A DNA stretch of 26,148 nt from Tidjanibacter sp. (GCA_017547065.1 JAFYRC010000030.1:1-26148); one strand, 5' to 3'. Shown: positions 1 through 7,907, counted from the first letter of the stretch. Translations and numbers: made by a program. Notes: generated from the sequence alone by a model not told the origin.

Positions 1-29
1 AACAGACGCCCCCGCCCTTCGGGCACCCC

Positions 30-61
30 CCCCCTCTAACTCAGAGGGGGACTTTCTTTTT
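30..61 (+). terminator. Rho-independent terminator of a gene upstream of the window
   Basis: An 8-bp stem (30-37 with 43-50, C-rich arm against G-rich arm) encloses a 5-nt loop and is followed by a T-rich tract at 53-61. A short GCCC/GGGC hairpin lies just before it (14-24). It probably ends a plus-strand transcript entering from the left, though the gene itself is outside the window. Confidence 0.55.
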
Positions 62-65
62 CCTC

Positions 66-85
66 GGGTATCTTTTTAAATACCC
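66..85 (+). repeat. 20-bp palindromic repeat, copy 1
   Basis: The sequence is GGGTATCTTTTTAAATACCC, an imperfect palindrome with GGGTAT and ATACCC arms. It differs by one base from the copy at 1288-1307. There is no clear GTTCTC box 16 nt upstream, unlike the other three copies. Confidence 0.7.
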
Positions 86-114
86 AAGACCTTATGGGGT
101 TCTCTCTTTATTGT

Positions 115-134
115 GGGTGTCTTTTTTTATACCC
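115..134 (+). repeat. 20-bp palindromic repeat, copy 2
   Basis: The sequence is GGGTGTCTTTTTTTATACCC, two mismatches from the copy at 1288-1307. GTTCTC starts 16 nt upstream, at 99, the same offset as in copies 3 and 4. Confidence 0.65.
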
Positions 135-193
135 GAGAGATGGAATGGGGCGATGGTTAGTTGAAGATATACTAACTGCTGTGGTTGGCCGTG

Positions 194-224
194 TTTGTAT
201 ATTGTGAAACAATTTGTATCTTTG
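194..224 (+). promoter_or_regulatory. Bacteroidota housekeeping promoter for the 6S-like RNA
   Basis: TTTG at 194-197 and TATCTTTG at 217-224 are separated by 19 bp. This matches the Bacteroidota -33/-7 consensus exactly. The predicted start of transcription is about 227-230, which is where the 5' arm of the closing stem of the folded RNA begins. Confidence 0.8.
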
Positions 225-227
225 CCA

Positions 228-412
228 ATGGATTGCGGAATACGCAATTCTTTTTGATGGCATTTAGGCTATTGCGTTCACAGTAAAACGACCAATTTAT
301 ACTTTACGAACAAGCAATAGGCACACTAAATGCTCACGCATCGTATGCGTGGGTGTGCTTATGTTCGTATGGGTGCTTGGTCGTACCTACTGTGAGTAAG
401 TTGCATCCACGT
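228..412 (+). ncRNA. ssrS: 6S-like RNA (candidate ssrS)
   Basis: The predicted transcript folds into a long rod of about 185 nt. Stems from the outside in are 229-236 with 403-409 (TGGAT and GC pairs, one bulged base), 278-285 with 388-395, 288-295 with 377-384, 305-312 with 362-369, 318-326 with 353-361, and 335-341 with 345-351, capped by a CGT triloop. A large asymmetric bubble (239-277 against 396-400) follows the closing stem, and its left side can form its own hairpin, 243-248 with 271-276. Size, single-rod shape, large internal bubble, strong own promoter and downstream T-run all fit 6S RNA, which binds the RNA polymerase holoenzyme by mimicking an open promoter. A Bacteroidales-specific RNA family (Bacteroidales-1) is thought to be the 6S of this order, and this may be a member. 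No covariance search was possible. Another rod-shaped regulatory RNA, or a long leader of the downstream lipoprotein gene, remains possible. Confidence 0.68.
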
Positions 413-424
413 TTTTCTTTTTTC
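411..424 (+). terminator. T-rich 3' end of the 6S-like RNA
   Basis: The run GTTTTTCTTTTTTC directly follows the 3' strand of the closing stem (403-409), so stem plus U-tract could end transcription. The terminating stem is weak, and some read-through into the lipoprotein gene is possible. Confidence 0.45.
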
Positions 425-488
425 AAGTTAAACGGTTGTCATCTAACGGCAACGAGTGTTACTAACACAAATAAATGATGTTTAACTT
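425..488 (+). promoter_or_regulatory. Three-way-junction leader of the lipoprotein gene
   Basis: A perfect 9-bp closing stem (AAGTTAAAC 425-433 with GTTTAACTT 480-488) encloses two hairpins: 435-440 with 448-453 (6 bp, one G-T pair) and 456-460 with 464-468 (5 bp). It ends 15 nt before the start codon at 504. I see no TAnnTTTG promoter between the 6S-like RNA and this gene. The leader may therefore be read from the upstream promoter, or from a promoter of another class. Confidence 0.4.
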
Positions 489-503
489 AAATTCTTTCTT
501 ACC

Positions 504-1190
504 ATGAAAAAAAGTTTACTAATTATTTTATTGGCAATGACTTTATCAAGTTGTTTCACAACCACATATATGGTTGACGGCAACTATAAGTTGAAAGACG
601 CTAATGCCAATTACGGAGTTGGACTCATAAACGATGGAGCATACTTTGATGAATATGTGACACTGATGCCCTCTGTTACTGATTCAAAAATCGACCTAGT
701 TATCATCAATCAGCACACGTCTTCTATTCGTGTATTGTGGGATAATGCTGCGTTTATTGATGGCTCTGGGTTTGCTCAAAGGGTTATTCATACTGGGGTA
801 AAACTGATAGATAAAGACAAAGCACAAGTTCCATCGGTGATTCCAGCAGGTTCAAGGATTACCGATGTTGTTGTGCCTGTTGATGGAATCGAATTTACAA
901 ATGGAGATTGGACTTATTTGCCTTTTATCAAACGCAGTTTCAACGACTTGGAATCTGCCGAAAATCTACTATCTTTATATAACACCACTCCCGCACATAG
1001 TCAAATAACCCTCCTGCTACCGATTGAGGTTGATGATAGAAAAATTGAATACACAATGATTTTTGAAGGAGAAAAGTTCCAAATCACCAGTTCTGAGACG
1101 GTTGACCAAGCAGCATCCATGAAAGCTGTTTATGGGTGGTCCATAGGTGCAAGTATATTGACAATATTGTTGACTTTAGTCGCTATATAG
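504..1190 (+). CDS. Small lipoprotein of unknown function
   Basis: A 228-residue protein I do not recognise. Residues 1-16 form a lipoprotein signal peptide and LSSC gives the lipidation cysteine C17, so the mature protein is membrane-anchored. The middle (about 30-205) is soluble with many short hydrophobic strands, suggesting a beta-rich fold. Residues about 211-228 form a hydrophobic C-terminal segment that could cross or dip into a membrane, unusual for a lipoprotein. The gene is visibly AT-richer than its neighbours and sits alone between a structured leader and its own terminator, within a stretch bracketed by palindromic repeats. Those traits suggest an acquired or accessory gene. The start at 504 is supported by the signal peptide. 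No function is assigned. Confidence 0.75.
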   Translation: MKKSLLIILLAMTLSSCFTTTYMVDGNYKLKDANANYGVGLINDGAYFDEYVTLMPSVTDSKIDLVIINQHTSSIRVLWDNAAFIDGSGFAQRVIHTGVKLIDKDKAQVPSVIPAGSRITDVVVPVDGIEFTNGDWTYLPFIKRSFNDLESAENLLSLYNTTPAHSQITLLLPIEVDDRKIEYTMIFEGEKFQITSSETVDQAASMKAVYGWSIGASILTILLTLVAI

Positions 1191-1207
1191 CGCACCCTCA
1201 AACACAT

Positions 1208-1247
1208 AGCACTGCCGATGGCTTTTGTTCATCGGCAGTGCTTTTTA
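1208..1247 (+). terminator. Strong terminator after the lipoprotein gene
   Basis: A perfect 13-bp stem (1208-1220 with 1230-1242, AGCACTGCCGATG and its complement) has a 9-nt loop and is followed by TTTTA. It lies 18 nt after the stop codon. Confidence 0.85.
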
Positions 1248-1287
1248 TTATAGACCAATACGCCCCATATCGTTCTCCCCAAACAAT

Positions 1288-1307
1288 GGGTATCTTTTTT
1301 AATACCC
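1288..1307 (+). repeat. 20-bp palindromic repeat, copy 3
   Basis: The sequence is GGGTATCTTTTTTAATACCC. GTTCTC starts 16 nt upstream, at 1272. It is inverted relative to copy 4, with 50 bp between them. Confidence 0.75.
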
Positions 1308-1356
1308 GTGATTTTAAGGGTTGAAAGGGCAGACTGCAAAAAAGTAGAGCCCTCAA

Positions 1357-1376
1357 TGGTATTAAAAAAGATACCC
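1357..1376 (-). repeat. 20-bp palindromic repeat, copy 4 (inverted)
   Basis: On the minus strand it reads GGGTATCTTTTTTAATACCA, 19 of 20 bases identical to copy 3. GTTCTC again starts 16 nt upstream on that strand (1392-1387). It lies downstream of the rpe stop codon, where it could also form a hairpin in the rpe mRNA, although no U-tract follows. Confidence 0.75.
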
Positions 1377-1440
1377 GAGGGTTAGAGAGAACTTTAGTAC
1401 TCCGAATAAACTACTATTTGACAAATAAATGTTGACGGTC

Positions 1441-2100
1441 CTATGCTTCGAGCATTGCCACAATTTCGGTCTCGGGGTCGGGTGCCTGGAATACGGCACT
1501 ACCCGCCACGAGGGCGTTACATCCCGCATCGTAGAGCTCGCGGGCATTGTGTCGGCTCACGCCGCCGTCAATCTCGATGAGTGTGGCGAGGCCCTTCTGG
1601 TCAATCATCCTGCGCAGGGCGGCAACCTTCTCGGTGCTACCCTCAATGAAACTCTGGCCACCAAAGCCGGGCTCCACGCTCATAATCAACACCAAGTCCA
1701 ATTGGGGTAACCACTCCTCAATGGCCTCCACGGGGGTGGCGGGTTTGATGCTTATGCCCACCTGCGCTCCGCTCTTGCGAACGAGGTCGATGCACTCTTG
1801 CACCTTATCGGTGGCCTCCAAGTGGAACGTAACAAGGTCGGCACCCGCCTTGGCAAAGCGCTCCACATATTTTTCCGGCTCCACAATCATCAGGTGCACG
1901 TCCATAAATTTGTCGGTGGCAGCCGTGATGGCTTTCAGCACGGGAAATCCAAAGGATATGTTGGGTACGAACACGCCATCCATAACATCGATGTGTAGCC
2001 ACTCTGCCTGGCTGCGCTCTATCATCTTCACATCACGCTCCAAGTGACCAAAGTCGGCCGAGAGCATCGATGGCGATACAATACGTTTTCTGTTGCTCAT
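1441..2100 (-). CDS. rpe: Ribulose-phosphate 3-epimerase
   Basis: This 219-residue cytosolic TIM-barrel enzyme interconverts D-ribulose 5-phosphate and D-xylulose 5-phosphate in the non-oxidative pentose phosphate pathway. Family motifs are intact: the SPSMLSADF start strand, HIDVMDG (residues 36-42) with metal-binding His36 and Asp38, MDVHLMI, the phosphate-loop motif VEPGFGGQ, and EIDGGV with the second catalytic Asp. The length is normal. The start at 2100 is fixed by the conserved N terminus and by a promoter about 26 bp upstream. It is transcribed divergently from rmuC and stands alone. The identification is secure. Confidence 0.97.
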   Translation of the reverse strand: MSNRKRIVSPSMLSADFGHLERDVKMIERSQAEWLHIDVMDGVFVPNISFGFPVLKAITAATDKFMDVHLMIVEPEKYVERFAKAGADLVTFHLEATDKVQECIDLVRKSGAQVGISIKPATPVEAIEEWLPQLDLVLIMSVEPGFGGQSFIEGSTEKVAALRRMIDQKGLATLIEIDGGVSRHNARELYDAGCNALVAGSAVFQAPDPETEIVAMLEA

Positions 2101-2125
2101 ACTGCTAAAAATGTTATCTACCCCA

Positions 2126-2133
2126 CAAAGGTA
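2126..2133 (-). promoter_or_regulatory. -7 element of the rpe promoter
   Basis: On the minus strand this reads TACCTTTG, a match to TAnnTTTG, about 26 bp before the rpe start codon. No clean -33 TTTG is seen, only a T-rich stretch in the right place. Confidence 0.55.
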
Positions 2134-2156
2134 GCCAAAAAACCGAAAAAAAGTAA

Positions 2157-2164
2157 TACCTTTG
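2157..2164 (+). promoter_or_regulatory. -7 element of the rmuC promoter
   Basis: TACCTTTG matches TAnnTTTG 32 bp before the rmuC ATG at 2197. It places the transcript start near 2168-2171 and so excludes the upstream in-frame ATG at 2044. No clean -33 element is visible. Confidence 0.55.
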
Positions 2165-2196
2165 TGTATTACTCAAACAACATTCCATCAATTCCT

Positions 2197-3474
2197 ATGA
2201 ACACACTCCTTATTATTGTCGTAATACTCCTCGCTATTGTGTCGGTTGCTATGGCCGTGGTGTTGCGATTCGACCGTAAGCAAAACAAAATCGTCGACGC
2301 CAAACTCATCTCCGAGGTGGAGAAAAACAGCGCGTTGGAGCATAAAATTGCCGAGCTCAACAAGGCTGCCCACGCAGCAGAATTGCGTATGGCACTCCTC
2401 GAAGCCGAGAACAATAATCTCCGTCAGAAGGCCACCGATGACAAGGCCGAGTTGGAGAAGTTGCAGAGCTCCTTCCGTCAGGAGTTCAAGAATCTCGCAA
2501 ACGACATTTTTGAGGAAAAGCAGAAGTCGATGGTGACAACCAATAAGGAGTCTATTGAGTTGGTGCTCAAACCTTTGCGTGAGAATATCAAGGATTTCCG
2601 CGAGAGGGTGGAAACCATCTACTCTGCCCAGAACGAGCAGAGCGGTGCGCTCAAGGCAGAGTTGAAAAACCTCATGGAGCTCAACAGTGTGATCACTGCC
2701 GAAACCAAGAGTCTTACCCGTGCCCTCAAAGGCGACAGCAAGGTGCAGGGCGACTGGGGTGAGATGATTCTCGACAGCCTGCTCGAAAATAGCGGACTTC
2801 AAAAGGGTATTCACTACTCCACGCAGGAGAGCATCAAGGATAGCGAGGGCCGCAACCAGAGGCCCGATGTGGTCCTTTCGTTGCCCGACGGCAAGGTGAT
2901 AATTGTCGACTCCAAGGTGTCGCTCACGGCTTTCGTGGAGTGGAACGCCGCCGAGGAGCCCAAGCAGAAGGAGGCCGCAATGAGCGCCCACATCGCATCC
3001 GTAACCAAGCACGTGCAGGAACTCTCGGCCAAGCGTTATCAGGATCTCACGGACAAGGCTCCCGAGTTTGTGATTATGTTTGTGCCCAACGAGCCCGCAT
3101 TTATGTATGCACTCCAAAATGCACCCAACCTGTGGGCCGACGCCTACAAGAAAAATGTGGTCATCTCCTCGCCTACAAACCTGCTGGCTATGCTACGCAT
3201 AGTCTATGACCTCTGGCAGCGCGATACCCAAAACAAAAATGCTCTAAAAATTGCCGATGCGGGTGGTAAACTCTACGACAAAGTTGTGGGCTTTGTGGAC
3301 ACTCTCGGCGAGGTGGAGAAGAACATTAACAAGGCTGCCGACAGCTGCACAAAAGCTATGGAGCAACTCTCTACGGGTCGTGGTAACATCCTCTCCCGTG
3401 TGGAGAATCTCAAAGCTCTCGGTGCCAAGGCGACCAAGCATCTCCCCGAAGCACTCACCCAGGGCGAAGAGTAG
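2197..3474 (+). CDS. rmuC: DNA recombination protein RmuC
   Basis: The protein has 425 residues from the ATG at 2197. Residues about 2-23 are a membrane-spanning helix, followed by a long charged coiled coil (about 35-190) and the conserved RmuC nuclease-like domain (about 200-385), recognisable by GDWGEMILDSLLENSGL and RPDVVLSLPDGK followed by VDSKVSL. RmuC family proteins limit inversions at short inverted repeats and are thought to act on DNA structures; the biochemical role is poorly defined. The frame is open back to 2044, but that start would overlap rpe and lie upstream of the likely promoter, and 2197 gives the expected membrane anchor at the N terminus. pth follows after its own promoter. 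Confidence 0.93.
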   Translation: MNTLLIIVVILLAIVSVAMAVVLRFDRKQNKIVDAKLISEVEKNSALEHKIAELNKAAHAAELRMALLEAENNNLRQKATDDKAELEKLQSSFRQEFKNLANDIFEEKQKSMVTTNKESIELVLKPLRENIKDFRERVETIYSAQNEQSGALKAELKNLMELNSVITAETKSLTRALKGDSKVQGDWGEMILDSLLENSGLQKGIHYSTQESIKDSEGRNQRPDVVLSLPDGKVIIVDSKVSLTAFVEWNAAEEPKQKEAAMSAHIASVTKHVQELSAKRYQDLTDKAPEFVIMFVPNEPAFMYALQNAPNLWADAYKKNVVISSPTNLLAMLRIVYDLWQRDTQNKNALKIADAGGKLYDKVVGFVDTLGEVEKNINKAADSCTKAMEQLSTGRGNILSRVENLKALGAKATKHLPEALTQGEE

Positions 3475-3516
3475 AGGGGCGAATGGGGCGTTCCTCATTG
3501 GGAGTAGCGTCCACCA

Positions 3517-3549
3517 GTTGTGGAATAACAAATAAATGGATTATCTTTG
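3517..3549 (+). promoter_or_regulatory. pth promoter
   Basis: GTTG at 3517-3520 and TATCTTTG at 3542-3549 are separated by 21 bp. The predicted transcript start is near 3553-3556, at or just after the possible ATG at 3555, which supports 3600 as the real start of pth. Confidence 0.6.
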
Positions 3550-3599
3550 CGGCGATGTTTTTTGGACTGTTCAACAAAAAGATAAAAGAACCCGATAGT

Positions 3600-4178
3600 A
3601 TGAAATATCTCATCGTGGGGCTGGGTAATATCGGCTCCGAATATGATGGCACACGCCACAATGCAGGTTTCGACGTGGTCGACAAGCTCGTGGAGGGTGC
3701 AGGTGGCACCTTCAGCCCCGACCGCTATGCTTCCAAAGCAGAGATTAAGTGGAAGGGACGCACAATGGTTGTGGTGAAACCCTCTACATATATGAACCTC
3801 AGCGGTAAGGCTGTGCGCTACTGGCTCGATAAGGAGAATATCGCCAAGGAGAACCTCCTGGTGATTGTGGACGATATTGCTATTCCCGTTGGTACTCTGC
3901 GCATTAGGGTCAAGGGTAGCGACGGCGGACACAATGGACTCAAAAATATCGACGCTCTGTGCGGCGGTAACAACTATGCTCGTATTCGTATGGGCGTGGG
4001 TGGCGACTTCCCCCAGGGTCATCAGATCGATTTTGTGTTGGGACGCCTTTCGGCCGACGAGCGCAAAGAGTTTGATGTGGCAGTGGAGAGCGCCGTGGCA
4101 GCCATCAAGGACTTTACCACCATCGGCATCGAGCGCACGATGAACACCCACAACCACCGCAAGAAAGACAAAGAGTAG
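3600..4178 (+). CDS. pth: Peptidyl-tRNA hydrolase
   Basis: This 192-residue cytosolic enzyme cleaves peptidyl-tRNA released by stalled or aborted translation, recycling the tRNA. Starting at 3600, the protein opens with MKYLIVGLGN as is usual for the family. The catalytic His is in TRHNAGF (residue 20), the substrate-binding Asn is in YMNLSG, and the catalytic Asp is in VDDIAIPVG. The glycine-rich GSDGGHNGLK loop is intact. In-frame starts at 3483 and 3555 would add non-conserved N-terminal residues, and the promoter at 3517-3549 argues against both. It is probably monocistronic, closed by the terminator at 4212-4251. Confidence 0.95.
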   Translation: MKYLIVGLGNIGSEYDGTRHNAGFDVVDKLVEGAGGTFSPDRYASKAEIKWKGRTMVVVKPSTYMNLSGKAVRYWLDKENIAKENLLVIVDDIAIPVGTLRIRVKGSDGGHNGLKNIDALCGGNNYARIRMGVGGDFPQGHQIDFVLGRLSADERKEFDVAVESAVAAIKDFTTIGIERTMNTHNHRKKDKE

Positions 4179-4201
4179 TGCGGTTGGTCATTGGGAGTTG
4201 G

Positions 4202-4255
4202 CAAAAAACAAGAGAACGAGCAGGGCGATGACGCTCTGCTCGTTCTCGTTTATCT
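4202..4255. terminator. Bidirectional terminator between pth and the zinc-ribbon gene
   Basis: A 12-bp perfect stem (4212-4223 with 4236-4247, GAGAACGAGCAG and its complement) can be extended inward by a G-T and two G-C pairs to a 6-nt loop. T-rich sequence follows on the plus strand (GTTTAT), and on the minus strand TTGTTTTTTGC follows. It serves the convergent genes on both sides. Confidence 0.8.
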
Positions 4256-4269
4256 AGACCCGTTTATCA

Positions 4270-4632
4270 CTAATTATCAAGATCTTCCGCCTCCTTGCGC
4301 CACTCGATGTGACCACAGTGGGAACATTTGTAGGCTACCTTGTAGATGCGCTGGCGTGGGGTGCTTTCGATCTCCTCGCGCTCGTCGGTGAGGTGAAGCG
4401 CACGGGCCTTGCCACACTGCGGACAACGTCGGTTGAGCCTGATGAGCGTGGCAACAAGCACAACAAAAATTACAATCGTGAGGCCAAACAGACACAGGCC
4501 GATGATGTTACCACGGCTGTGGCTCGCCTGGGCATTGACCACCTCCGCGACCTCCTCAGTGGGGAGCACGGAGGCCATCGCCCGGCCGGCGGTGGCAAGC
4601 AACGGGAGCAATATGGATAGCTGTTTTTTCAT
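4270..4632 (-). CDS. Small membrane protein with a C-terminal zinc ribbon
   Basis: A 120-residue protein not assigned to a named family. Residues 1-20 look like a signal peptide or first membrane segment, about 42-66 form a clear transmembrane helix, and the rest is cytosolic or periplasmic depending on topology. Two CxxCG knuckles (C70/C73 and C103/C106) are spaced like a rubredoxin-type zinc ribbon, with a basic, strand-rich stretch between them. Such ribbons often bind protein partners or nucleic acid. No enzymatic residues are evident. The gene is alone, has its own likely promoter and is convergent with pth. Confidence 0.72.
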   Translation of the reverse strand: MKKQLSILLPLLATAGRAMASVLPTEEVAEVVNAQASHSRGNIIGLCLFGLTIVIFVVLVATLIRLNRRCPQCGKARALHLTDEREEIESTPRQRIYKVAYKCSHCGHIEWRKEAEDLDN

Positions 4633-4654
4633 CTCACACTTGCAATCTTTCGCA

Positions 4655-4662
4655 CAAAGTTA
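4655..4662 (-). promoter_or_regulatory. -7 element of the zinc-ribbon gene
   Basis: On the minus strand this reads TAACTTTG, a match to TAnnTTTG, 22 bp upstream of the ATG at 4632. A -33 TTTG is not evident. Confidence 0.45.
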
Positions 4663-4798
4663 TTCGTTTTTGTTCGTTTTTCACTCCTTTGGGCTAAAAA
4701 TGTTTTCCGAAGGAGGGAAGTTTACCCACTATGTGTGATTTTGGCACAGATTATTTGTAACTTTTTTCGTAGGTTACTAAAAAAATTTAATAATCTGC

Positions 4799-4829
4799 TT
4801 TTTTATATGGTATAAAGTTTATACTTTTG
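4799..4829 (+). promoter_or_regulatory. Probable gapA promoter
   Basis: TACTTTTG at 4822-4829 fits TAnnTTTG, with a T-run at about 4799-4802 in the -33 position. This leaves a leader of about 50 nt rich in A and T before gapA. The rest of 4633-4882 is AT-rich with no gene seen. Confidence 0.5.
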
Positions 4830-4846
4830 CGATGTGAAAATATTAA

Positions 4847-5896
<1,050 letters not shown>

Positions 5897-5927
5897 TAAC
5901 TCACACGGCGACTTTGGGTCGCAAAAG

Positions 5928-5963
5928 AAAAACACCTCTGCACTCGCAGAGGTGTTTTTTTTG
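5928..5963. terminator. Bidirectional terminator after gapA
   Basis: An 11-bp stem (5931-5941 with 5946-5956) has a 4-nt loop, with an A-rich run before it and TTTTTTT after it. It can end gapA and, on the other strand, the exported-protein operon that ends at 6024. Confidence 0.88.
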
Positions 5964-6023
5964 TGTCCATATGTGACGTCGGTGGGGTGTCGGCCGAATG
6001 GGAGTTACGAATTCCCGACGGGC

Positions 6024-7874
6024 CTAACGGCGTGCGCCATACTGCTTGTAGAAGAGGGCAGGGCGGGCTTTGGCGTCCAGGAACATGCCTTCGTCGAGGT
6101 GGCTACGCAGCCAACCCACAAGTTCGTCGGCCAACTCCCTGCGTTCCTCCACGCTTGCACCCTGGGCACGGCGGCGCTGAATCTCGAAGTCGCGGCGCAC
6201 AAATTCAAGCATTAGTGTCAAGTCTTCAAGGGCTTCACGTTCGGCGCCCGTGGTGTCGAGGACCGAGCTCACGGCGGAGTGGTGGCGCTCGATGGTTGCT
6301 ATGGTCTCGGTGTACCACTCCTCGCTTTTGAGTCGGGTGCCGGGGATGCTGCAACCTGCACGGGCGAGTTGCTCAATGGCATTGATGGCTTCAATGGCAG
6401 TCTGCCAAGCGGCTCCATAGCGACCCTGGGCGAACTCTCGGAGCAGGGTGTCCACATTGCAGTGGGGTTGTTGTGCCAGCTTACCGAGCGTGTAGAGGTT
6501 AATCTCGTAGGTACCCCAGTCGCCCGGCTCGCAGTAGATTGAAATGCCACGAATGCCCTCTTGGAGATACCATTGCAGGTCGCGTTGCATGTAGTGGGGA
6601 AGAAGGATGGGCAGGCTGTGCCAAGCATATTTGCGGTAGTAGGAGTAGATGCTGATTTCGCCCTCGAAATGCTCCTTCCACTCCGCAAGGGCGGATGTAT
6701 AGGTGGGGTTGCTACCGAACTCTTCGTAGATTTGTCCCTCGAAACTCTGGTTTATGGGGCAGAAGTCGAGCAACACGTTCGGGGAAATGTTGTGTTTCTT
6801 CGAGGGGTTTTTGTAGTGGGAGTAGCCGAGGCACTCAATTTTCAGCTCCGGACGCAGGGTGGCGATGTGGTCGGCAACCACCTTTACCAATAAGGCGTGC
6901 TTGTCGGAGTCATTACCTATGGCCTGGCACTTCTCGCACTCACACCAACGGGCACCGTCGGGTGGCCAAAAGTCGAAGATGTCAATCTCGGGGTGGGACT
7001 CAATGTAGGCGAGCAGGTTGCGAATCATATACTCCGTGGCCTCCTTGTTGGAGGTGCAGAATACACGTTTTTGTTCCCTGCAACGCTCCCCATCGGCGAG
7101 GGCAAACCACTCGGGGTGGTGCTCAAAGAGGGCTCCCTGCTCCATTGTGGCGTTGAGGAAGTTCTGGTAGCCGTGGCCACCCACCTCGATTGTTATGCCT
7201 CGCTGGCGCAGGAGGGGAGTGAGAATGTCCCTTACGGCATCCCACCTCACACGTCCTTTGCCCTGATAGTCAATGGGGTAGACAAGTGTGTTGTACTGCA
7301 ATTTGGCCATCCACTCGATGAGTGCCGTGGTGTTTTGGGGGGTGTGGGAGTGTCCCTCCTCGATGTAGAGCTTGCGGTATTTGAGTGCGGGTTGGCCTGT
7401 GGTGCTCCCCTCGGCAACGTAGTGCAGGGTGGGGCTGTGAGGTACAACCTCGTGCGTACCCTCGGGGTAGAACTCATAATTGGGCGCAAGCCAACGGCAA
7501 CCGAGCTGTTCCAGGAAGGTGTAGACCGCATAGAGTAACCCACGGGGGCCTCCACTGCTCAACCTAATACTCCTCTTGTGGGGCTCTATGCGCCACTCCT
7601 CCTCGCCCAGGCGTTTGTCGTAGCACACAATAATGCGCCCCTTGGCATCGCTCTGGATGGTGAAATTGGCACCGCTAATGGTTCCGAGGTAGTGTTGTAG
7701 CTCGCTGACGGCAAGGGCGCTTGTGGCGTCGTCTGCTTGGGCCTCTATTGTGCACAAAGCCACGCCCTGCTCGGCAATCTTCACAGTGTGGTTGCTTGCC
7801 GATGCGGTGAACGGCAGACAGACCAGCAGAAGGCTGCAAAGCAGACCAATGGTTTCGTGGCAAAGTTTTTTCAT
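6024..7874 (-). CDS. Exported DUF4838 (alpha-glucuronidase-like) protein
   Basis: A 616-residue protein with an N-terminal signal peptide (about 1-27). Residues about 30-155 resemble the N-terminal domain found before the barrel of alpha-glucuronidases and related glycosidases, with the telling stretch RGLLYAVYTFLEQLGCRWLAP. Residues about 165-480 match the DUF4838 catalytic-like barrel, including GGHGY (232-236) and WPPDG (303-307). A CxCxxC cluster (C311, C313, C316) follows immediately and could bind a metal. About 490-610 is a helical tail. The family is widespread in gut Bacteroidota and presumed to act on glycans, but the substrate is not established. It is the last gene of a four-gene operon, 33 bp after the preceding gene. 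The family call is fairly sure; the activity is inference. Confidence 0.82.
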   Translation of the reverse strand: MKKLCHETIGLLCSLLLVCLPFTASASNHTVKIAEQGVALCTIEAQADDATSALAVSELQHYLGTISGANFTIQSDAKGRIIVCYDKRLGEEEWRIEPHKRSIRLSSGGPRGLLYAVYTFLEQLGCRWLAPNYEFYPEGTHEVVPHSPTLHYVAEGSTTGQPALKYRKLYIEEGHSHTPQNTTALIEWMAKLQYNTLVYPIDYQGKGRVRWDAVRDILTPLLRQRGITIEVGGHGYQNFLNATMEQGALFEHHPEWFALADGERCREQKRVFCTSNKEATEYMIRNLLAYIESHPEIDIFDFWPPDGARWCECEKCQAIGNDSDKHALLVKVVADHIATLRPELKIECLGYSHYKNPSKKHNISPNVLLDFCPINQSFEGQIYEEFGSNPTYTSALAEWKEHFEGEISIYSYYRKYAWHSLPILLPHYMQRDLQWYLQEGIRGISIYCEPGDWGTYEINLYTLGKLAQQPHCNVDTLLREFAQGRYGAAWQTAIEAINAIEQLARAGCSIPGTRLKSEEWYTETIATIERHHSAVSSVLDTTGAEREALEDLTLMLEFVRRDFEIQRRRAQGASVEERRELADELVGWLRSHLDEGMFLDAKARPALFYKQYGARR

Positions 7875-7907
7875 AATTTTGGTTATCTCTCTTGCTGTCC
7901 TCTATTG

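Noticed and set aside
229..424. Integron attC-like site as an explanation for the nested inverted repeats
   Set aside because: No integrase or cassette array is present, the stems are too many and too long, and a consensus promoter starts exactly at the closing stem, which fits an RNA better.
1136..1324. 62-codon frame running out of the lipoprotein gene
   Set aside because: It overlaps the lipoprotein gene and reads straight through its terminator and a palindromic repeat.
2044..2196. N-terminal extension of rmuC starting at 2044
   Set aside because: It would overlap rpe, lies upstream of the likely promoter and is not conserved-looking; the membrane anchor begins right after the ATG at 2197.
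3483..3599. Longer pth starts at 3483 or 3555
   Set aside because: The promoter at 3517-3549 and the family's usual MKYLIVGLGN opening favour 3600.
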